Below are positions 19,190-27,690 of a stretch of 64,000 bases of DNA, in pieces. The notes under the pieces are model-generated. The model was not told the DNA's origin. It worked only from the letters and a program-made list of their open reading frames with translations, and ran no database searches. Origin of the DNA: Saprospiraceae bacterium (GTDB lineage Bacteria > Bacteroidota > Bacteroidia > Chitinophagales > Saprospiraceae). Both the position numbers and the translations under genes were made by a program. Position 1 is the first letter of the stretch. Each line of letters starts with the position of its first letter. The stretch spans positions 62,001-126,000 of the forward strand of contig CATQHI010000002.1 in NCBI GenBank assembly GCA_958295895.1, given 5' to 3'.

Positions 19190-20316
19190 AGCCACTGACC
19201 ATTCTTTTTCCGACCGGAAGTTTCTACCCCGCCCAGACCGGGGGGCCCGACAATACGGTGTACTGGATCACCAAGGCCCTCACCCGTCGGGGCCACCGGG
19301 CCATCATCTCTACGACCGACGTGGGCCAGGGCCTCCCCATGCCGCGGGGCCGCTGGCTCGATACCGACTACGGTAAGGTGGTCTATACCCGTAACCCCAT
19401 CCACTACCTGCCCCTACGGGTGATCACCCGGGCACTAAGCCAGCTGCGGCAGGCCGATGTGCTGCACCTGTCGATGATTACCTACCCGTCGAGTTTCATC
19501 ATGGCTATCCTCAACTCCTGGTTCGTGGGCAAGCCCATGCTGTGGTCGTCGCGGGGCGATCTGGACCCGCCCATGCTACAGCGGTCGGCGAAAAAAAAGT
19601 CGACGGTCATAGGGATGATCAACTCCCTGGTGAACAAACAACTCCTCTGGTTCCATTCTACGTGTGACGCCGAGACGGAGTACATCCGCGACAATTTCGG
19701 GCAGGACGCGAAGGTGATCCAGATTCCAAACTATATGGAATTACCGGAGCGGATTGAGACCAGCAAGGAGAAGTTTTTCCTTTACATCGGCCGAATAGAC
19801 CCCAAAAAAGCCATCGAAAACCTCATCGAGGCGATGTCCCGTAGCCGGGCCTTCCTGGACGGTGAGTTTACGCTCAAAATTGTGGGAGACTACTATAATG
19901 AATACGGGCAGGGCCTGGTCAGACAGGTCGAGGCGCTGGGCCTGACCAACAAGATCCGCTTCCTGGGCCACCGCGACGGTCGCGAAAAAGAAGAGCTCCT
20001 AGCCAGTGCCTGGTTTACTTTCATGCCCTCGCATACCGAAAACTTCGGAATCGTAGTTATGGAAGGGCTAGCGCAGGGTACCCCGGCGGTAGCGTCTACG
20101 GGCACACCCTGGAAAATCCTAGAGGAGCGCAACGCCGGCTTTTGGGTCGATAATGATCCCGAAAGCCTTACCCGCATCATCGACCACATCCACACTATCC
20201 CCCCTGACCAAATGAAGGCGCTTAACCAGAATGCGATCCGTCTGGCACGCGAGGAATTCAGCATCCACGCCAATGTGGAAGAGTGGGAAGCCGCCTACCA
20301 AAAAATACTTGCATGA
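19186..20316 (+). CDS. GT4 glycosyltransferase
   Basis: A 376-residue GT-B enzyme. Motifs seen: N-terminal GGPDNTVYWITKAL glycine-rich loop (~16-29), FLYIGRIDPKKAIENL (~198-213) and HTENFGIVVMEGLAQGTPAV (~285-304), including the E-x7-E-like donor site. The only initiator that keeps the N-terminal strand is TTG at 19186, which overlaps the preceding stop as TTGA. The 3' end overlaps the next gene as ATGA. Role: one of the repeat-unit transferases of the EPS locus, specificity unknown. Confidence 0.87.
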   Translation: MKPLTILFPTGSFYPAQTGGPDNTVYWITKALTRRGHRAIISTTDVGQGLPMPRGRWLDTDYGKVVYTRNPIHYLPLRVITRALSQLRQADVLHLSMITYPSSFIMAILNSWFVGKPMLWSSRGDLDPPMLQRSAKKKSTVIGMINSLVNKQLLWFHSTCDAETEYIRDNFGQDAKVIQIPNYMELPERIETSKEKFFLYIGRIDPKKAIENLIEAMSRSRAFLDGEFTLKIVGDYYNEYGQGLVRQVEALGLTNKIRFLGHRDGREKEELLASAWFTFMPSHTENFGIVVMEGLAQGTPAVASTGTPWKILEERNAGFWVDNDPESLTRIIDHIHTIPPDQMKALNQNAIRLAREEFSIHANVEEWEAAYQKILA

Positions 20317-21242
20317 GTCACCCCCTGACCATCGTCATCCTCACCTACAACGAGGAGGCCAACATCGAGCACTGCCTCGATAGCCTAGCCAGCGTCAATG
20401 CCCCCGTATGGGTCGTTGACTCCTTCTCTAAGGATCGCACCCTCGGTATCCTCGAGGCCCGCGGCATCCCCTACGTGCAGCACGCCTTCAAGAACTATGC
20501 CGCCCAACGCAACTGGGCGCAGGCCAACGTGCCCAACCCCGGCGAGTGGGTCATGCACCTGGATGCCGGTGAGCGACTTACCCCCGGTATGGTGCGCTGG
20601 ATCAACGAGTCGTTCGACCCCAGCCGCCCCGACGTGGACGGCTACATGTTTGCCCGCCGGGCCATTTTCATGGGCCGCTGGATCAAGTACGGCGGCTACC
20701 ACCCCATCTACCACCTGCGGCTCTACCGCCGCCACCTGGGCCACTGTGAGAACAAGGTCTACGATCAGCACTTCGTGGTCGACGGCAAAACGGCCAAGGC
20801 CGGCGAGGGGGCCGATCTGGAGGACGGCGTCATGAGCAGTCTGCGCGACTTCACGGTGAGCCACGCCCGCTGGGCGGTCTTCGAGGCCGTCGAGTCGATC
20901 CTGGCGGAGTCCGATACCGGCGAGGTACACGCTAAACTAATGGGCAACCCCATCGAGCGCAAACGGTGGCTCAAGAGCCGGGTGTTTCAGCGCTCGCCAC
21001 TGTTCCTGCGTAGCTTCATGTACCTCTTCCACCGCTACATCATCAAATTAGGTTTTCTGGACGGTAAGGAAGGACTTATCTTTCACTTTCTACAGGGCTT
21101 CTGGTTTCGCTTCCTGGTCGACTCGACCATTTTTGAGATCAAACAGGAGATGAAGACCCGCCCGCTGGAGGAAGTCGTGCGCGATAAGTACGACCTCGAC
21201 GTGAATGTATTTCTTAACCGAGAACCCGCCGTAGCCGCCTAG
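20313..21242 (+). CDS. GT2 family glycosyltransferase (WaaE/KdtX-like)
   Basis: A 309-residue GT-A enzyme starting at ATG 20313, which overlaps the previous stop; an upstream in-frame initiator at 20283 lies inside the preceding gene and is rejected. The N-terminus LTIVILTYNEEANIEHCL is the classic GT2 nucleotide-binding strand, followed by VVDSFSKDRT and the MHLDAGERL segment that replaces the usual DxD. The middle (RRAIFMGRWIKYGGYHPIYHLRLYRR) resembles WaaE/KdtX-like LPS core transferases. No transmembrane helices typical of processive GT2 synthases are present. Presumed EPS repeat-unit transferase. Confidence 0.87.
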   Translation: MSHPLTIVILTYNEEANIEHCLDSLASVNAPVWVVDSFSKDRTLGILEARGIPYVQHAFKNYAAQRNWAQANVPNPGEWVMHLDAGERLTPGMVRWINESFDPSRPDVDGYMFARRAIFMGRWIKYGGYHPIYHLRLYRRHLGHCENKVYDQHFVVDGKTAKAGEGADLEDGVMSSLRDFTVSHARWAVFEAVESILAESDTGEVHAKLMGNPIERKRWLKSRVFQRSPLFLRSFMYLFHRYIIKLGFLDGKEGLIFHFLQGFWFRFLVDSTIFEIKQEMKTRPLEEVVRDKYDLDVNVFLNREPAVAA

Positions 21243-21245
21243 CGT

Positions 21246-21851
21246 ATGGAGCACCGCTACCAGGACCTAAGTACGTTCACCATGCCACCCGGCTTCCGGG
21301 GCCGTCCGGCCTGGGTGGTGCAACTGTGGTGGATCGTAGAGGCGCTGCTCTTTCGCCCCTCGCCGCAGTTCCTATACGGCTGGCGGCGGTGGCTACTGCG
21401 ACAGTTCGGGGCCGAGGTAGGTAGGGGCGCGGTGATCCGGCCCACGGTGCGCACGCAGTTTCCCTGGAAAGTTAAAATTGGCGAATACGCATGGATCGGC
21501 GACGATGTCGTGTTGTATAGTTTGGGGCCTATCCACATTGGACCCCATGCCGTTGTATCCCAGAAGACCTACCTTTGCACCGGCAGCCACGACCCGGCGA
21601 AACTGGACTTTCCGATCTTCAGTCAGCCGATTTCGATCGGGGCGGAATGTTGGATTGCCACCGATGTGTACGTCGCGCCGGGGGTGAGCATCGGCCAGGG
21701 TACCCTGGTCGGGGCGCGCTCTTCGGTCTTCAAAGATCTACCGGCGGGCAAGGTGTGTGTGGGGTCTCCGGCTCGTGTAATCCGCGACCGGTTGGTGCCC
21801 GCTACGGTGGGTGCACCTGCGGCCCCGGCACATCAGCTGAACGAAAATTAA
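21246..21851 (+). CDS. wcaF: WcaF-like hexapeptide O-acetyltransferase
   Basis: A 201-residue left-handed beta-helix acyltransferase resembling WcaF of colanic acid synthesis. The N-terminal region WVVQLWWIVEALLF and the hexapeptide core (IGEYAWIGDDVVLY, IGAECWIATDVYVAPGVSIG) with the catalytic-type His in TGSHDP (~116) are visible. It likely O-acetylates a sugar of the repeat unit using acetyl-CoA. The C-terminal tail contains APAAPA, encoded by an exact 15-base copy of the dispersed GCACCTGCGGCCCCG element (21813-21827), only 58 bases before the next start codon. Confidence 0.88.
   Translation: MEHRYQDLSTFTMPPGFRGRPAWVVQLWWIVEALLFRPSPQFLYGWRRWLLRQFGAEVGRGAVIRPTVRTQFPWKVKIGEYAWIGDDVVLYSLGPIHIGPHAVVSQKTYLCTGSHDPAKLDFPIFSQPISIGAECWIATDVYVAPGVSIGQGTLVGARSSVFKDLPAGKVCVGSPARVIRDRLVPATVGAPAAPAHQLNEN
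21813..21827 (+). repeat. Dispersed GC-rich element, copy 2 (in coding sequence)
   Basis: Exact 15-base core GCACCTGCGGCCCCG, read in frame as APAAP in the acetyltransferase tail and lying 58 bases upstream of the GTG at 21886, same orientation. Confidence 0.75.
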
Positions 21852-21885
21852 ACCTACGGCCGGACGTTTACCGGTCCCTTAGATT

Positions 21886-23139
21886 GTGAAAATACTCATC
21901 TACGGCATCAACTATGCACCCGAGCTTACTGGTATTGGTAAGTATACGGGCGAGCTGGCAAGCTACTTTGCCAGCGTCGGTGATGAGGTAGAGGTGATTA
22001 CCGCGCCGCCCTACTACCCCCGCTGGGAGGTGGCCGAGGCGTACCGGGGGGGCTACCGGCAGGAATGGCTAGCTGGGGTGCGCGTACTGCGCTGCCCGCT
22101 GTACGTGCCCCGCGAGGTTACCGGGCTGCGGCGTATCTTACATGAGTTCAGCTTTGTGCTGAGCTCGCTACGCTACTGGATACCACGCTACTTCCGCCCC
22201 TACGACATGATACTCTGTATCAGCCCGCCCTTCCACCTGCCCTATTTGGCCCTGCCGCATAAGTGGTTACACGGTACGCCGGTGGTCAACCATATCCAGG
22301 ATCTACAGGTGGATGCGGCGCGTGACCTGGGTATCATCCGCCAGCCGTGGCTGCTCCGCCTGCTGGAGTCGGCCGAGCGGTGGGCCCTCCAAGCGGTGTC
22401 TGCCGTATCGACCATCAGCACCGGTATGCGGCGCAAGGTGGTTAACAAGGGGTTAAATCCTGATGAAATTATCCTCTTTCCAAACTGGGTGGACAAGGAT
22501 CTCGTACATCCCGTAGCGCGGGCCGAGAGTGCACGCCGGGATTGGGGTTTTGATGACCGCGATCGCATCGTACTCTACGCCGGCAACCTGGGCGAAAAGC
22601 AGGGGCTGGAAAACGTTCTCTACCTCGCCGATCGCCTACGGGAGCTGCCCAACCTCACCTTTGTCATCATCGGAGAGGGGGGTGCCAAAACTCGTTTAGT
22701 GACGCAAGCCGAGTCGCTCGGTCTTACTAACGTGATCTTCAAACCCCTGCAACCGCTTGAACGACTTGCGGCTACGCTGGCGGCGGCCGACGTGCACCTC
22801 GTACTCCAAAAACGGGCGGCGGCCGACCTGGTAATGCCCTCAAAGTTAACGAACATCTTGGCCGTGGGGGGACATGCTTTGATTACCGCCGAGGCCGGAA
22901 CGACCCTCTACGACTTAGTGGATGAGCACCAACTCGGCACCCTGGTCGAGCCCGAAGACCTGGACGCCCTGGAGGAGGGACTGCGGGGTATTCTGAGCGG
23001 GGCGCGGTCGCAGGATGCAGCCGGGGCTGAGGATTTTACCGCTACCCACCTGGACAAAGAACATATACTTACTGATTTTAGAACGGTTTTGAGTTTAAAC
23101 ACTAAACAACACAACACATGGATATTTCCTCACAAGTAG
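21886..23139 (+). CDS. wcaI: WcaI-like colanic-acid-type glycosyltransferase
   Basis: A 417-residue GT4 enzyme that strongly recalls WcaI: N-terminus KILIYGINYAPELTGIGKYT, then ITAPPYYPRWEV, VNHIQDLQVDAARDLGI, and the donor loop LYAGNLGEKQGLENVL. Members transfer a sugar (fucose-type in colanic acid) to the lipid-linked oligosaccharide. The start is GTG at 21886, the only initiator giving the complete first strand. The gene runs 22 bases into the next reading frame, so it is co-translated with the initiating transferase. The presence of gmd and fcl downstream fits a fucose-using enzyme, but that is inference. Confidence 0.88.
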   Translation: MKILIYGINYAPELTGIGKYTGELASYFASVGDEVEVITAPPYYPRWEVAEAYRGGYRQEWLAGVRVLRCPLYVPREVTGLRRILHEFSFVLSSLRYWIPRYFRPYDMILCISPPFHLPYLALPHKWLHGTPVVNHIQDLQVDAARDLGIIRQPWLLRLLESAERWALQAVSAVSTISTGMRRKVVNKGLNPDEIILFPNWVDKDLVHPVARAESARRDWGFDDRDRIVLYAGNLGEKQGLENVLYLADRLRELPNLTFVIIGEGGAKTRLVTQAESLGLTNVIFKPLQPLERLAATLAAADVHLVLQKRAAADLVMPSKLTNILAVGGHALITAEAGTTLYDLVDEHQLGTLVEPEDLDALEEGLRGILSGARSQDAAGAEDFTATHLDKEHILTDFRTVLSLNTKQHNTWIFPHK

Positions 23140-24539
23140 CTGATGCATCGACCCATACTCGGGTGATGCGGGCTACACCGCACAGGTACGACCTGATTGC
23201 GACAGACTTCATTCTGATCAATCTTTCGTTTTTTCTGGCGAGTTTGATCACCTACGGCGTATTTGACTACGATAGCGTTATCAATGGGCGTAATTTGGCG
23301 CTGGTCATCTTCGTCAACATCGCCTGGGGCTGGCTGTGCGTCTACTTCAACGCCTACCGCTGGTACGAGCGCGTCAGGATGGAGCAGCAGCTCTCCAAGG
23401 TCTTCAAGATCCTGGTTTTCCTCCTTTCCTTCACCTCCTTATTCTACTACAACGTACTGCATGAAGCACCCTATACTCCCTTTATTCTCCTAGCTCACGG
23501 TATTGCTCTCGTCCTTATTTCCACCGGCCGGGTGTTTCACCGCCTGCGGGAGGAGAGCCCCTTTGAGAAGTTCCGTTACGTCATCGTAGGCGGTAAGGCG
23601 GAGAACCTTCGCCAGCTCTTCAAGGCGTTCGACTACTGCTTTCCCGGCAGCGCCGAACTGGTGGGGCGCTTCGGCAATACCCCCCACGCCAATGTGTCCA
23701 ACATCGGTAAGTACGAGGACCTGAAGCGCTACCTGCTGGGCCGCCCCGATATTGATAAGCTCATCTTTTTCCACAGCGACCTGTCCTTGCAGGAGGAACG
23801 CGAGATCATGCGCATCTGCGAAAATCAGTTCATCGACGTGGAGGTAGCCCCCCGCGAGACCACCCTCTTCCCGCGCACCTACAAGTGTCAGCAGCTGGGC
23901 GATCTGTCGATGCTCACCCTCAAGGAGGAGCCGCTGACGGCCCTGCGCAACAAGGTGATCAAGCGGACCTTCGACCTCATCATCAGTACCCTGGTGATCC
24001 TGTTCATCTTTCCCATCCTGATGCCGATCGTGGCCATCGCTATCTACCGCGAGGACCCCGGCCCCATCTTCTTCCGGCAGGAGCGCACGGGCTACCGCAA
24101 CAATGTCTTCAGGATGTGGAAGTTCCGCTCTATGCGCATCAACGAACGCTCGGATACCAAGCAGGCCACCCGGGGCGATGACCGCATCACCCGCGTGGGT
24201 GCCTTCCTGCGCAAGACCAGCCTGGATGAATTTCCCCAGTTCATCAATGTATTCCTGGGCGATATGTCGGTGGTCGGCCCGCGCCCCCACATGATCAAGC
24301 ACACCGAGGAGTACGCCCGCATCATCGACACCTTCATGATCCGTCATAAGGTCAAGCCCGGCGTGACCGGTCTGGCCCAGATCAACGGCTACCGCGGCCC
24401 CACCGACGAGGTGTGGAAGATGGAAAAGCGCGTAGAGTACGACGTTTGGTACTTGGAAAACTGGAGCCTACTCATGGATCTGCGCTGCATCATCATGACG
24501 GTATACAATGCTGTGCGTGGAGAAGAAAATGCGCTCTAG
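23118..24539 (+). CDS. wcaJ: Undecaprenyl-phosphate sugar phosphotransferase (WcaJ-like)
   Basis: The priming enzyme of the locus: it transfers a sugar-1-phosphate (glucose-1-P for WcaJ) from a UDP-sugar to undecaprenyl phosphate. The 473-residue protein has four N-terminal membrane helices (~30-150), a CoA-binding-like central domain, a fifth hydrophobic segment (~285-305) and the C-terminal bacterial sugar transferase domain with [27 protein letters not shown] and [10 protein letters not shown] motifs (~315-395), all needed for catalysis in the family. It is the last gene before a strong terminator. Glucose versus galactose specificity is not determinable by eye. Confidence 0.93.
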   Translation: MDISSQVADASTHTRVMRATPHRYDLIATDFILINLSFFLASLITYGVFDYDSVINGRNLALVIFVNIAWGWLCVYFNAYRWYERVRMEQQLSKVFKILVFLLSFTSLFYYNVLHEAPYTPFILLAHGIALVLISTGRVFHRLREESPFEKFRYVIVGGKAENLRQLFKAFDYCFPGSAELVGRFGNTPHANVSNIGKYEDLKRYLLGRPDIDKLIFFHSDLSLQEEREIMRICENQFIDVEVAPRETTLFPRTYKCQQLGDLSMLTLKEEPLTALRNKVIKRTFDLIISTLVILFIFPILMPIVAIAIYREDPGPIFFRQERTGYRNNVFRMWKFRSMRINERSDTKQATRGDDRITRVGAFLRKTSLDEFPQFINVFLGDMSVVGPRPHMIKHTEEYARIIDTFMIRHKVKPGVTGLAQINGYRGPTDEVWKMEKRVEYDVWYLENWSLLMDLRCIIMTVYNAVRGEENAL

Positions 24540-24593
24540 GGCCGTACATCTACGCTACCCACGATTATTTCTGTAAGCTAATCCCCCCCCCTT

Positions 24594-24639
24594 GCGCTTC
24601 CCGGTCCGTACGGCCGGGAAGCGCTTGTATTTTCTTTTC
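24594..24639 (+). terminator. Rho-independent terminator of the EPS operon
   Basis: Perfect 11-bp stem GCGCTTCCCGG / CCGGGAAGCGC (24594-24604, 24614-24624) with a 9-base loop, followed by a T-rich tract (TTGTATTTTCTTTT). Confidence 0.88.
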
Positions 24640-24670
24640 TCACGTCTCACCACCACAAACTCAGCCACCC

Positions 24671-25786
24671 ATGTCAAAGAAAGCCATCATTACCGGTATC
24701 ACCGGACAGGACGGAGCCTACCTCACCGAGCTCCTCCTGGGAAAGGGCTACGAGGTGCACGGCATCAAGCGCCGGGCCTCGCAATTCAATACCGACCGGA
24801 TCGACCACCTTTACCAGGACCCCCACGTCTCGGAGCGCAACCTCATTCTCCACTACGGGGACCTGACGGACTCCACCAACCTGGTCCGGATCGTGCAGGA
24901 GGTACAGCCCGATGAGATCTACAACCTGGCGGCCATGAGCCACGTCAAGGTCAGCTTCGACATGCCGGAGTACGCCGCCGACGCCGACGGCATCGGTACC
25001 ACCCGCCTGCTGGAGGCCATCCGCTTGCTCGGACTGTCCGAAAAGACCCGCTTCTACCAGGCCTCCACCTCGGAACTCTACGGCCTGGTGCAGGAGGTGC
25101 CGCAGTCGGAAACTACCCCCTTCTACCCCCGCTCTCCCTACGCCGTGGCCAAGCTCTACGCCTACTGGATCACGGTCAACTACCGCGAGGCCTACGGTAT
25201 GTTTGCCTGCAACGGCATCCTATTTAACCACGAGAGCCCGCTGCGCGGGGAGACCTTCGTGACCCGCAAGATTACCCGGGCCGTGGCCAAGATCTCCATG
25301 GGCCTACAGGAAAAGCTTTACCTCGGCAACCTGGACGCCCAGCGCGACTGGGGCCACGCCAAGGACTACGTAGAGGGGATGTGGCGCATTTTACAACAGG
25401 ATGAGCCGGAGGATTTTGTGCTGGCGACCGGTGTCACCACCCGCGTGCGTGATTTTGTGCGCATGTCCTTCCGCGAAGTAGGAGTAGAACTGGAGTTCAG
25501 GGGTGAGGAGGCTGATGAAATCGGTGTGATCTCCGAGGTGCACAACCAGGACTTTCCGCTCGCGGTGGGTACCGAGGTGGTGGCCGTAGATCCCCGTTAT
25601 TTCCGGCCTACGGAGGTGGAACTCCTCCTGGGCGACCCCACCAAGGCACAGCAGAAGCTCGGCTGGAAGCACAAATACGACCTGGCGGCGATGTGCTCTG
25701 AGATGGTGCGGGCCGACATTGCCCTATTCCGGCGTGACCAGCTGCTGAAGCGCGAAGGTTTCGAGATTCGCAATCAGTACGAATAG
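24671..25786 (+). CDS. gmd: GDP-mannose 4,6-dehydratase
   Basis: Converts GDP-mannose to GDP-4-keto-6-deoxymannose, the first step to GDP-fucose. The 371-residue short-chain dehydrogenase has the NADP-binding [10 protein letters not shown] (8-17), the family signature [15 protein letters not shown], the catalytic STSELYG and YAVAK (Tyr/Lys) and [15 protein letters not shown]. Start: ATG 24671 gives the canonical MSKKAIITG; a longer upstream frame overlaps wcaJ and the terminator and is rejected. The next step, fcl, lies downstream at 31745, separated by other sugar genes and the DUF pair. Confidence 0.97.
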   Translation: MSKKAIITGITGQDGAYLTELLLGKGYEVHGIKRRASQFNTDRIDHLYQDPHVSERNLILHYGDLTDSTNLVRIVQEVQPDEIYNLAAMSHVKVSFDMPEYAADADGIGTTRLLEAIRLLGLSEKTRFYQASTSELYGLVQEVPQSETTPFYPRSPYAVAKLYAYWITVNYREAYGMFACNGILFNHESPLRGETFVTRKITRAVAKISMGLQEKLYLGNLDAQRDWGHAKDYVEGMWRILQQDEPEDFVLATGVTTRVRDFVRMSFREVGVELEFRGEEADEIGVISEVHNQDFPLAVGTEVVAVDPRYFRPTEVELLLGDPTKAQQKLGWKHKYDLAAMCSEMVRADIALFRRDQLLKREGFEIRNQYE

Positions 25787-25816
25787 CTGCCCGATTGATT
25801 AAACGTTAAAACCTTT

Positions 25817-25850
25817 CCGGAGGCCCAATAAAACGGGGCCTCCGGGGGTT
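25817..25850 (+). terminator. Terminator after gmd
   Basis: Perfect 10-bp stem CCGGAGGCCC / GGGCCTCCGG (25817-25826, 25836-25845) with an A-rich loop; the following T run is short (GGGTTT). An upstream A-rich stretch may allow weak activity from the other strand. Confidence 0.7.
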
Positions 25851-25886
25851 TCACTTCCGGCGGCTATGAACAAAGCTGCCACTTAG

Positions 25887-25918
25887 TTTGCTTTTTCGAC
25901 ACAGCCCGCGTAATTTTG
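25887..25918 (+). promoter_or_regulatory. Near-ideal Bacteroidota promoter for the DUF1800/DUF1501 pair
   Basis: TTTG (25887-25890), 20-base spacer, TAATTTTG (25911-25918) match the -33/-7 consensus exactly. Transcription would start near 25922, giving a leader of ~130 nt before the TTG at 26056. A 14-bp perfect palindrome CGGGATATATCCCG lies at 25928-25941, right after the predicted start. Confidence 0.75.
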
Positions 25919-26055
25919 GGCCGCCTACGGGATATATCCCGGGCTATGACACTGCCTTCCGACGGTATTCCAATTTGCAAAACGCTCAAGATTAGACCCC
26001 ACGACGTAAGTCGCCGGGCACCTACCTGGTTGTTTTCATATTAAATACCTACGAT

Positions 26056-27681
26056 TTGTCTACACAATCCTCCACGCAACGTTCCGTTGCCGCCCCACTT
26101 AGCCCCTACTCAGGGACGTGGGATAAAGAACGCGCTGCTCACCTTCTGCGCCGAACGCTCTACGGCCCGCTGCTCGAAGAAATCAAAACGGCTGAGAAAG
26201 CCGGTCTCCAGGCCACCGTCGATCTGCTGCTAAAGGATGTGGCCATTCCCAGCCCCCCGGTCAAGTACCGCAACGATTACGACGAGTACGTCCAGCTCGG
26301 GGACACCTGGGTCGATAAGAACTACCGCGGCAACAATCAGTACCGCTCCCAGTCGCTCAAGGGCTGGTACTATAATAATATCGTACGCTCGGACCGCACC
26401 AACATTCAGGAGCGGATGGGCTTTTTCTGGCTCAACTACTTTGCCATCTCTGGGGAGCTGACCGACCACCGGGCCATGTACCAGCAGCTTAAGCTATACC
26501 AGGACCTCGCCGTAGGTAACCTGCGCACCATGCTGCAGCGCATCACGGTACTGCCCCGGATGCTGTTCTGCCTGGATGGGCACACCAACGACCGGCGTAA
26601 CCCCAACGAAAACTATGCCCGCGAGCTCATGGAGCTCTTCACCCTGGGCAAGGGGCCGGCCGTAGGTCCCGGCGACTACACCAACTACACCGAGCAGGAC
26701 GTGGCCGCCCTGGCCCGTGCCCTGACCGGCTGGCGCAACAAGGATTTTCTCTACAGCGATTCCAACACCCCGGTAGAGAGCTACTTCGACGCCACCGCCC
26801 ACGATACCGGCACCAAGCAACTCAGCAACCGCCTGGGTAACAAGGTGATCCGTAACGGCGGTGCCAACGAGTACAAGGAGGTCATTGATATCCTCCTGAG
26901 CTATAAGGCCTCAGCCATCAACTTTTGTAAGCGGCTCTACCGCTACTTCGTCTACTACGAGATCGACAACGAGGTGATGACCCACGTCATCCACCCGCTG
27001 GCCGATACCCTGATGGCTAACAACTACGAGATCAAGCCCGTGCTCCGGCAACTGCTCACCTCCGAGCACTTTTACCGCGAGACCTACCGGGGCGCGATCA
27101 TCAAGAACCCCCACGATTTTCTGGGTAGCATCCTGCGTCCCTTCCGGGAGTTCGATCACGAGACCAAGGTGCTCAAGTTGCAGCGGCGCTACGAGCTAGG
27201 CGACCAGTACTCCAACTACTGCCGGGATCTGAAGCTGGAGTTCCTGGAACCACCGACCATCGCCGGCTGGAAGGCCTACTACGACTCTCCGCAGTACTAC
27301 CGCCACTGGCTCAGTCCCGCCCTCATGCAGAGCCGCGATAAGATTGCGGTCGGGCTGTTGCTCGACGAGGACTATCACATCAAGGGCGACCGCATCGATA
27401 TTAACTATTACGGCCTCGTTAAGTCGTTGTCCGACCCCGGAGACATCGACAAATTGATCGCCGAAACCCTACTCGTTTTCTTACCCCGGCCCCTGGTCAG
27501 CAGTCAGGTCTCCTACCTGAAGGGAAAACTGTCCCGTGGCTTAGACACCAAAGGCTGGGATCGCCTGATCGACCAGTACTTGGCCAATCCTGGAGTTAAA
27601 GACTACGCCCGCCCCGTAGACGACCGCCTGCGCGATTTTTTCAAAGCCCTTTTCGGCCTCGCTGAATTTCAACTCCACTAA
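26056..27681 (+). CDS. DUF1800 family protein
   Basis: A 541-residue protein of the DUF1800 family, whose biochemical role is unknown. Family hallmarks visible: AAHLLRRTLYGP near the N-terminus (~27-38), MGFFWLNYFA, NENYARELMELFTLG (~182-197) and ALARALTGW (~216-224), and the C-terminal FLEPPTIAGWKAY (~396-408). No signal peptide is seen. The start is TTG 26056; no ATG lies near and the preceding region is the leader of an ideal promoter. It is followed after 9 bases by a DUF1501 gene. These two families are widely found as neighbours in Bacteroidota and Planctomycetota, which implies a joint, undefined, probably envelope-related function. Confidence 0.88.
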   Translation: MSTQSSTQRSVAAPLSPYSGTWDKERAAHLLRRTLYGPLLEEIKTAEKAGLQATVDLLLKDVAIPSPPVKYRNDYDEYVQLGDTWVDKNYRGNNQYRSQSLKGWYYNNIVRSDRTNIQERMGFFWLNYFAISGELTDHRAMYQQLKLYQDLAVGNLRTMLQRITVLPRMLFCLDGHTNDRRNPNENYARELMELFTLGKGPAVGPGDYTNYTEQDVAALARALTGWRNKDFLYSDSNTPVESYFDATAHDTGTKQLSNRLGNKVIRNGGANEYKEVIDILLSYKASAINFCKRLYRYFVYYEIDNEVMTHVIHPLADTLMANNYEIKPVLRQLLTSEHFYRETYRGAIIKNPHDFLGSILRPFREFDHETKVLKLQRRYELGDQYSNYCRDLKLEFLEPPTIAGWKAYYDSPQYYRHWLSPALMQSRDKIAVGLLLDEDYHIKGDRIDINYYGLVKSLSDPGDIDKLIAETLLVFLPRPLVSSQVSYLKGKLSRGLDTKGWDRLIDQYLANPGVKDYARPVDDRLRDFFKALFGLAEFQLH

Positions 27682-27690
27682 AGATTACCC

